Below are positions 55,936-64,000 of a DNA stretch of 64,000 nucleotides, piece by piece; positions within the stretch are counted from its first letter, which is position 1, and the number at the start of each line of letters is the position of its first letter. Below the pieces are notes generated by a model. That model saw nothing but the letters and a program-made list of their open reading frames with translations, had not been told where the DNA came from and made no database searches. The position numbers and the translations under genes are program-made. Origin of the DNA: Hydractinia symbiolongicarpus (lineage: Eukaryota > Cnidaria > Hydrozoa > Anthoathecata > Hydractiniidae); assembly GCF_029227915.1 (NCBI RefSeq), contig NC_079878.1:15750001-15814000 (forward strand), given 5' to 3'.

Positions 55936-56570
55936 CTACACAGCCGGAATGAATACGAAGTGTATTATACGATAATAAAACTCCTCAGTTTTTTACTTGC
56001 TTGTGGCAAACTTTATGGCAAGATTTTGTCTTATGAAGTGTACGCGAGGTTAGAGAACTGCAACACACGCACTAGTTTGAAGAACATGATAAAATTGCGC
56101 ATGTGCATTACTTTAAGAGCAGAAACATTTCCGGAAAAAAAGTTACGCAAGGAAAAAAATTTTCGGCAAGGGACAATGCTGTTTGTACGAATTTTGCGTG
56201 AAAAAATTTCGCGAATGAAAATAAAACTCAAATTTTGGTGCATCTTTAGATTCTTATAAACAGATCCAAATACAATTAAGCAAGCCGTCTTTTCTGCTAT
56301 CCACTCATCGCAATATAATCGTGATTTAGATCATTTATGAAATTCGTCGCGTTTTGGGGAGCGAGAGATTAAAGATGGGGGTGCTTGTTTGACAGGAACC
56401 CAAACAATGATAATAACAATAGAGAAATAAATATTGATTAGAAAAAGTTTCGCAAGACGAAAGTTAATGTTTCCCTACAGCGACACCTGTGACTCTGTTT
56501 CCATTAAGACGATATTAACCGGCATAAAATACGTATCGGATAGATGTCACTACGCTCCACTTCTGAAAGT
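55936..56570. other. No gene recognised
   Basis: Upstream of the first identified exon of the histidine-rich gene. ORFs 55894-56259 (+) and 56031-56243 (-) overlap each other and have no family resemblance. A signal-peptide exon for the histidine-rich gene was looked for here and not found. Confidence 0.5.
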
Positions 56571-57410
56571 GGTACCTTATCAGGGAAAAAAAGTCAGGAA
56601 AAAGTGACCATTTATTTTTTATTTTTTTTTGCGGAGGGGGAGGGGGGTGACTAACCCCGACCAAATTTTCCCCCGACTTTCCTACACCCGACCAAAAATT
56701 TTTCCCGATTTTTTAATCCCCGACCAAAACTTTCTTTTCTTTACAATACCTTGTCGGTCCTTTTTACGCAGGCCCTTTTAACGCCATCCATAAAAAAATA
56801 ACTCCATTAAGGGCCGGCGTAAAAAGGGCTGATAAGGTAGCATCAGCAGATTTTTTTTCTAAACGCAACAAAAACTGGAAAAGATACAAGATATCGTTTT
56901 GATTAACTATAATATTAAAACAACGTTAAATTCCCTCGGAAGTTCCCTTAACAATTTCAATGTAAAGACAAAGAAACACTAGATATAATGAATGGTTTCG
57001 TTAACAGTTTATATGATTGGAATTATGACGGTATTGCCAGAGAAGGAAATATTGATTCCGAAAACAAAGATGAGACAGACTTTTCTGTTACAATTTCCGA
57101 AAACAAAAATTGAGAAGTCGGTGGCGAAGAACAAAATAAGCAAAAGTCAAATACTGTCATTGTATTGGATTAAACCAGTGTTACTTTGTTAAAATTTTCA
57201 GGTTGAAAGTTTTTAAGAAACAAGCGTTAATTAATGACTACTGAGAGAAATATCTTGATTGTGTTTTTTTATATTGAAAATATTTAGTCGGGGAAAAATT
57301 GGTCGGGGAATAGGAACTAAAATTTTCTTAGGTGACTAAATTTTTCCCCGACTAAAATTTTTACCAACTAAATTTTTACTGACTTTTTCCCCCCCATAAG
57401 GTATAACATC
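56570..57410. mobile_element. Inverted-repeat element with a nested small palindromic element
   Basis: Outer ends: TACCTTATCAGGGAAAAAAA (56573) and, on the minus strand, TACCTTATGGGGGGAAAAAG (from about 57405), each followed by GTCAG and then by repeated (C)CCCGACCAAA / GACTAAATTTTTCCCC strings. Flanking TA fits a TA target duplication. Inside, 56746-56842 is a smaller palindrome whose arms read TACCTTGTCGGTCCTTTTTA and, inverted, TACCTTATCAGCCCTTTTTA. Both elements share TACCTTATCAG, so they may be related families. No coding capacity. Confidence 0.55.
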
Positions 57411-58146
57411 CATCGAAAAGCTTTCAAAATGGTATGTTCACATGTACGTATAGTTTTGTTCACATGTACGGAAATATTTTGAGACATTTCAAATCAAATC
57501 ATCAAAGACATTTGATCGAAGAGAATTTTTCAGGTAATTTCATCCATCTTTACATTGGCAGCAGAAAAACTTTGATTTAAAGCGTATTTAGAATACGTAG
57601 TTTTTATGACAAGATATTCTAACTCCTAAATTAAATGACTATATTCAAATTCGAATGTTTTTTAAGGTTACTGTAAAGGTAAAAACTCACTTGATGAGTA
57701 GTCTCAGAAAAACCCTTATAATTTATCATTACTTTTATATTTTTTCTTATTTTTTTTGTTGCTGAATGCTTGATGAGAGACTTATTTGATGGTGTTATTT
57801 TGTGAGATGTTAATTTTCCAAAAAGAAAATATAATGAAATAAACACACACCTTTTTTTTCACCGTACGTTTTAAAATGGCTTCTGAATTACATTCAGCAT
57901 AAATTAAATTCAAAATGGTTCCCGGTTTTTTTTTTAATAACTTCGTTATGAAATTATTTGTAATTACATATAATCGTTCAAAAAAATGCATATTTTTTTC
58001 TTTTTGTCGTCATAATTCGCTAACCAGTAATTCATACAAAAAAATCCGGGAACCTTTTGTGCATAATTTATTCCGCTTTTCATTACCGAAAATTTCAATG
58101 AGTCAATAGGAAGCTTTCGGAAAAAGAGACCACAAACGTAAAAGAA
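57411..58146. other. No gene recognised
   Basis: AT-rich. The string CAAAATGGTTCCCGG (about 57911) recurs inverted as CCGGGAACCTTTTG (about 58047), a possible further small inverted-repeat element of about 150 bp. ORFs here are spurious. Confidence 0.45.
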
Positions 58147-58580
58147 GGTGGCCGAGAACTGCCACACGAAAAAACTCTGTTTAATTACGTTTTTAATTCA
58201 TTTATTTATTTATTTTTAAATTTATTTAATTTCTGCTTTTTGTTTTTTATTTCAATTCATTTTACTTTTAATTCATTTTTTCTTTGACTTTTTTAAATTT
58301 AATTCATTTTACTTTCAATAATTTTTTTTGTTAATTTTTAATTCATTTTTAATTTTTTAATTTTTTTATTTCAATTTATTATACTTTTACTTTTACCTTT
58401 TTTTCTGTTTTTAAAAACGTTTTTATTTTAAATTTTTAAAATCGATTTACCGCTTGGGCGAGACCTGCCATAGTATACCACAATGCATTTTGACGACATT
58501 AACACGTCCGCAAGTAAAAACAAGGGGATAGAAACCAGCCCAGTAGTAAAGTTTACAACACGTGCGCACGGAGAAGCTAA

Positions 58581-60859
58581 TCTCTATTATAATAGCCGTA
58601 TTCCGTCTGTCTGTCTCTGCGCGGACCCCCCGCTGAGTTAGAAAATGATGTTACGGAAACACGAATATCAAATGCGATATACTTTTATCCACTTTGTTGC
58701 GACGGGTAAATATAAAGGACGGGCGAACCCGTGGATTTTTCCACGGGCAACGACTAGTACTATATTATAATGCCCGTATACGTCTGTGTCCGTCCGTCCG
58801 TCCGTCTGTCTGTCTGTCACGCAAAATGGTAGCTTAGCTGCGCAATACGAGAAGCACGCAATGCGGTATAAAAAGGACGGGCGAACCCGTGGATTTTCCA
58901 CGGGCTAACGACTCGTCTCTTTAATAATAGCCGTATTTTGTCTGTCTGTCTGCGAGAAAAACGTCGTATTACGGATACACGAAATGCATGATATAAAGGA
59001 CGGGCGACCCCGTGGATTTTTCCACGGGTAACCGGCTAGTCTCTATTATAATAGCCGTCGTCTGTCTGTCTCTGCGCAACATGGTGTCGTAAGTAGCGAG
59101 GCATACGAGAAATCCCCGCGGCCCTGCTGCTTTAATTTGGATCCCCGGCAGACCCCGTTTTTTACGGCTTGGTTTTTAACGTTCACGCGTTATTATCCAA
59201 TCACAAAGCGCGATTTTCAATAAGAACCAATGCAAGTTTTTCGCGGCCTGAACATGCCGACGGAGAACCCATGCTTAACTTAAGAAGGTCATTTTGGTTT
59301 GCAAGTGATGTTGTGAGGTTTGCATGTCTCCTTTCGATCCTTTTTTCTTCTGAGTACTTTGTATCCTATAGGATTATTTAGTTTCTGTGTGTTTTTACAG
59401 GTTAAGGTGAGTATAACATGACGTTTTCTCGCCATGTATAAATCTTAAACAAAACAGTTTTAAGTGTTTAGGTAGCTAAAACGTAGATTTTGAGGCAGCT
59501 AGCTATAGCTATCTTTATTTTTATTCCTATTCTTTTAATGCTTTTTTCAGTTTGGTATATTGTTATTTATTTTTATGTTGAAGTTGGGTCTAACTAGCTA
59601 GCTCATTTTAGCTACCTCTGGCTAAAAAGTGAAAGTGGCTAAATGCAGTTTGGCTGCAACACAATTCTTAATTCTTATGCTAAATGCAGTTTGGCTGCTA
59701 CCAATTTTATTACTACTAATGAAAGCTTATGCTGAAAAATAAAATTGCTGAGTATATATTTTTTGAACTGAACTTGATAACTTCAGGCGGTTTCCTGATT
59801 GTTTTTTAACTGAAGTCGCGATAAAGTTTTTTTAAAAATGGTGTTACGCATATACTCATGTGCGACACAGTCTACCTGTACTAAGCGCTTAGTCCGGTGT
59901 TAAAAACAGGCTGTTTTCTGTGTTTCTGTTTAACCGAAGTTGTGATAACGTTTTTTACAGAAAAAAGCACACATTGTTTACCTATACTAAGCGCTCAGCT
60001 TAACATTTTTGTGAACTTTTACTGGAAACATAAACTTGGAAAATAAAAAAAAGTTGGCCAGCTGCTTTATTATGACGGGGTAACAATGAATTGTAAATCT
60101 GTTTTCATTTTACCTAAGCTGTGGAAAGTTATTTTTAGAATAGTATATTGCACCGGAAACACTATAAAGTTGTATGCACTTCACATGATTTTCTACACAC
60201 TATATGGCTGTACTAAAGCGCTTTACCTGAATGTGTGGCACAGTTGACGGTTCTTATTAATCACTTATTCTGGTGACCAACGCCGGGTAATACAGTGTAT
60301 CCTGTGTTTTGTAAACCAAAGCTGCAATAGTTTTTTGAATAGGGTTTTAAGCCTAAACGCATGTGCCGCACGGTTTACCTGTTCTAAGCGCTCCGTCCAG
60401 TGTCACAATTAATTTGTTAACCTTTAGTGAAAATTATTTCCCAAAATAAAATAATATTGACCAATTATTTTTCCCATGATAGGGTAACAAAAGATTGTAG
60501 ATTGTGTTTTTATTTTGGCTAAAGCTGCAGTAGAGTTATATTTTCAAAATACACTACAGCTGAAACACTATAGTGTTGTGTGCGCTTTACTCGATTAACG
60601 ACATATTGCATACCTGTACTAAAGCGCTCCACCTGACCGTATGACACAGTTTACTACTCTTATTAAGCGCTCCACAGAGTGCTCAACGGTGTGTCACACC
60701 TTGATTTGTGGCTTACCCCGGCGTTTCGACGCCGGGTTTCCCCGGCTAGTCTATATTATAATGCCCGTATACGTCTGTCTGTCTGTCTGTCTGTAACGCA
60801 AAATGGTAGCTTAGCTGCGACGGGCGAACCCGTGGATTTTTCCACAGGCTAACGACTAG
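58581..60859 (+). mobile_element. Head-to-tail array of Helitron-like elements
   Basis: Five units in the same orientation, each starting TCT(C/A)TATTATAAT(A/G) with GCCCGTA or GCCGTA and CTGTCTGTCTG, and ending with a GC-rich hairpin followed by CTAG or a variant: about 58581-58757, 58758-58913, 58914-59039, 59040-60749 and 60750-60859. The 3' hairpin CCCGTGGA-TTTT-TCCACGGG about 10 nt before CTAGT is the classic Helitron end; the fourth unit has another hairpin, CCCCGGCGTTTCGACGCCGG. No Rep/helicase gene, so all are non-autonomous. Confidence 0.65.
59820..60700 (+). repeat. About 390-bp tandem repeat inside the fourth Helitron unit
   Basis: Diverged copies: the string TTTACCTATACTAAGCGCTC at about 59979 recurs as TTTACCTGTTCTAAGCGCTC at about 60372, and CTGTACTAAAGCGCT at about 60211 recurs at about 60606. 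The spacing is close to 392 bp each time. A partial earlier copy starts near 59870. No coding potential. Confidence 0.55.
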
Positions 60860-61826
60860 TTTCTAAAAATGTATGCCATCCTGTTCTGTTTCTGCAAGTC
60901 ACAAAAAAATGTTAAACGACTTAGAAAGTTCTAATTATATGGCATTCTCAGTGACGTCTCTGTGAATAATAAAATTTAAAAGGACAACCTTCTGAATATT
61001 CAGCGCCTCGGGAAGTGTGAATGTATCACCATCATTACGAGTATGCTTAAAAGGTGTGACATTTTAAAAAATCTTTAAAAGACTTTTTACATTTCAAATC
61101 TCTTTCACAAAACTATAGAGGATCTACAAGGAGGAGTGCTACTGTGCTGTAGCCAACGTGTTTATCTAAAAGCGAATTTTTTTTATTTTCAAAAAATCAA
61201 CGATTCTGTAGATATTACATCTTAAAGACGAAAGTTTAAGTTATAAAATGGCTTTTTTAGAAAAAGTAAAATAAATCAAAAACGGGGACTTTGCGGAAAA
61301 TAATTAAAAAATAATTTTTACATACATCTATCACGATTCTATAGAACATCGAATGAGATTTGGAAACGAAGTAGTTTTGCAAATGAAGTCACTTTTTTGA
61401 AGGCAGGGTGTGTTTCAAAAATGTCTCTGTACTTTTCACGAGTTAAAAAATTTTAAATTATTTTTATACCATTTGATAGGTGGTTGAAAATGCTTTTTGG
61501 TGATGTACGAATGAATAAACTTTGATTAACTATCGCTAAAAAAATCGCGATTTTAAAAACCATGCTCAAAAGGCATACCGTCACCTTAATTTTTAAACTC
61601 AATTAATTTTTTTAAATTAAAAACTTAGGTAAATGCAAAACAAGTTTAAATTAAAAACAAAATAAAAAAAAGATAAAAGCTGCTGATTTTTTATGCAAAG
61701 TAAAATAAATTAAAATAAAAAAGCAAATTAAATTGAAAGTAGAAATAAAATATAAATTTATAAATAAATAAATCAATTAAAAACGCAATTAAACAGAGTT
61801 TTTTCGTGTGGCAGTTCTCGGCCACC

Positions 61827-64000
61827 ATAGTAAAGGCATGTATGCGAAAATTTACTAACGAGATATTTGTTTTTTGTATGTGTTATGAAAACGTGTGAAC
61901 TGAGTATGCAGAAAGATGATGGAAGTGCACGTGTTCAGAATAATTATTAATAGACAGAAGTCAGGGTTACAAGGGTTATATATATATATTCGAAAGAGAA
62001 ATTTTTTTTCTATATATCATGAATTTTTTGGAAAGAACCTCAAAAAAATTTGTTTCCTCTACAGCAACCTTAAGATTCGAAAGTGGTTGCGCAATTTTTC
62101 CTTCTTTTTTTCTTCTTTTGGCTTACGAACAGTTTTTGCTCGTAAGAAAATCGCACGTAAGAGCTTACGCAGCACGTAAGACATTTGGTGTCACATGTTA
62201 CGTCAAATTTTTACGTAACGTAAGAGAATGAATGAACTTTTCCCCTTATGAAAGCTCTTTCGTCAAAAATTACGTGCATGTGAATGTAGCTTTAATACAG
62301 TTTAAGGTTTACGCTGGTGTGAATCACAAAATTCGAATTTTCTGTATTAAGCCTTAAAACAGTGCCTTAAGCGTTAAGATTGATAACAAATTTTAAGCTT
62401 ACGACAGGATTTTTTAACTTGTTTTTGTTTTTAACGGTTTTTAACGGTATTTTACAAGCCACTATCCCTTAATGAATATTCTCGCCTTATTCGACTTACT
62501 TGTGTTAAAATTACGGAGTTGGCTTATGCTTTTTACGGTCACATGTTACCATTATTTATATTTTCACCCCCTAATACAACAAGTAAGTCGAATTACAGCG
62601 AGGTTAAATTAGGGGGTATACGCTACAATTTTTACAGTGAATTAAAGCAAATAACTGAATTTTGTGCCCCCCTCCCCCCTTATAAAAAAACATTCGAATC
62701 TTATGTATTACGCCATATCATTGATGAATATGCGCTCAATTATATAATACGTGCATGTGTCTATTATGTGTAGAAATTCTATAGAAATTCAACCCAGAGC
62801 ATATACGAAATCCGCCCTGGAAGATTTTTGTGCTTAAGCGAAATACTTTTTTGAAATTGCAACAAGGCTTTGACGAAAATTAAGTACGTCCACCCGACTA
62901 GCTTGACATACCATAAATCCGCCACTGAACTCTTGTCTATTTGACAAGGCTATACCATCTTTTCACAATAAAAGTGAAAGGAACAACGCTTGGGAAGCTG
63001 TAGCTGCGGAACTTTAACTGGTCAATCAGTAAATGTTCTAAATGTTGTGGAGTCATTCGAATGAATCGAAAGAAATATTATGCATTAAATAAACGTAGTT
63101 CTTTTATCAAAACTTGAAAATCTCCATGGCTTTTACGTTCCTGCAAATGTTTCTTTACCCAAAATCTTCTTTTCTTGGGTATAACTCACACACGCTTTCA
63201 TAAAACGGTATTCTTATTCGGCTGGTCACCAAAAATCTATTGAAATATGCTCTCCAGCGTACAGTAAGTCATGCGGTATACAAAAATTTGTAGTTCTTAA
63301 AAAAATGCCTCTTGGATAGAGGGTTAAAATACTCAAGATTTTTTTCAAAGCGTGCAGAAATTTTGATCTCAACATGGTGTACAAACCGGTCACTTTATGA
63401 AACATGTCATTTTAAGTAAACCGGCTTAAATCTCAGTATAAAACTGGCTAATATATAGACCTGTCCATGCTTGGTTTTCCTCATATTGGCTTTAATGTAT
63501 TTTTAAAATGGGATTTTATGCGCTAAGTAAAAAACGTCCTTATACACCTTGCGTTCTTTTAACGCCCATTTCTTGTGACTTTGTAAAAAATGGACTAACT
63601 TGTTTAAATTCCTGTATCCGCCCCTGCAGTATTTTTAAAAAAGCAAGAGCCTTTTCCATTTCTTTTTTAGTGTTCAAATGGAATGTCTTGCAGAAAATTT
63701 CTAAATTCGAACGTTTTTCCCTAATTTGAACTTTTTTTTTTCTAACATTTCGTTTTACTTAAATTCTTAAGACGTCTTAAGACTTAAGATCGTCTTGACG
63801 TAAGTAAGCCCTAAGACGATAAGTGAGAACTAGGCTTTGGAGGCTGAATTTTTCGCAGAATCTTTGTTTTATAGCTTCAAACCTGTCATATTGTGCAGTT
63901 TTAGGTGATTTTTTGCTAGTTTAGCGTTACTTTAATTCAGATACTTGTAGTAATTATTTAATCAAAGCTTTTTCTGTGGGAGTTAACAGTAAAACGTCCG
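61827..64000. other. Repeat-rich AT-rich end of the window, no gene recognised
   Basis: Contains small inverted repeats: TCGACTTACTTGT (about 62491-62503) with its inverse at about 62579-62591, a TACGTAAG-rich stretch near 62160-62225, and GTCTTAAGACTTAAGA near 63775. ORFs at 61916-62231, 62519-62773 and 63508-63729 have no recognisable family or splice context. Confidence 0.5.

Larger units (their letters stand above)
58147..61826. mobile_element. 3.7-kb TIR element hosting a Helitron array
   Basis: Near-perfect terminal inverted repeats: GGTGGCCGAGAACTGCCACA at 58147 and inverted ending at 61826, matching for at least 50 bp and then more loosely for about 200 bp of AT-rich sequence. The core GGCCGAGAACTGCCA is nearly the terminus of the integrase/alpha-kinase element at 26175-28841. 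No transposase ORF was seen, so it is non-autonomous. Its middle is occupied by the Helitron-like array. Confidence 0.7.

Noticed and set aside
59169-59381. 70-codon ORF in the Helitron array
   Set aside because: Lies inside a non-autonomous repeat and has no Rep or helicase motif.

Overview
The window looks like nuclear DNA of a cnidarian, most likely a hydrozoan. It is AT-rich, its genes are cut into many short exons with GT-AG introns at conserved metazoan positions, and it is full of DNA transposons (Polinton/Maverick, Helitrons, an integrase transposon, MITEs). The lineage is inferred from gene and repeat content; no rRNA or mitochondrial marker is present.

Region 1 (235-31640, +) is the 3' part of a Trio/Kalirin gene. 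I placed 42 exons whose phases join without a break into 2786 residues: spectrin repeats, DH1-PH1, SH3, DH2-PH2, SH3, Ig, FN3 and a protein kinase domain ending at a TGA. The N-terminal part (Sec14 domain in relatives) lies off the left edge. A small exon at 8882-8947, with its own ATG and a phase-0 donor, may be an internal alternative first exon. The 3.5-kb intron 26012-29536 holds a decayed TIR element with an integrase-core gene (-) facing an alpha-kinase-like pseudogene (+).

Region 2 (32880-34068, +) is a complete three-exon FKBP14/FKBP7-type ER prolyl isomerase with signal peptide, FKBP domain, two EF-hands and a C-terminal HDEL.

Region 3 (34262-55935, -) is a histidine/acid-rich gene of unknown function, convergent with FKBP14. 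Ten exons were found and every internal junction is phase 1. One intron contains a 14.8-kb Polinton (35963-50734) whose end lies ten bases from a 3' splice site. The Polinton keeps recognisable remains of protein-primed DNA polymerase B, retroviral-like integrase, packaging ATPase, major and minor capsid proteins, an HNH/Cys-repeat protein, a BRO/MSV199-like protein, and arrays of a roughly 33-residue TQEMC repeat. Nearly all are broken by stops and frameshifts, so the copy is dead.

Region 4 (about 54000-64000) is repeat-dominated: a TGTCGCA subterminal-repeat element, nested inverted-repeat elements, and a 3.7-kb TIR element (58147-61826) that contains a head-to-tail array of Helitron-like elements. 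No gene was recognised right of 55935; the 5' end of the histidine-rich gene is missing.
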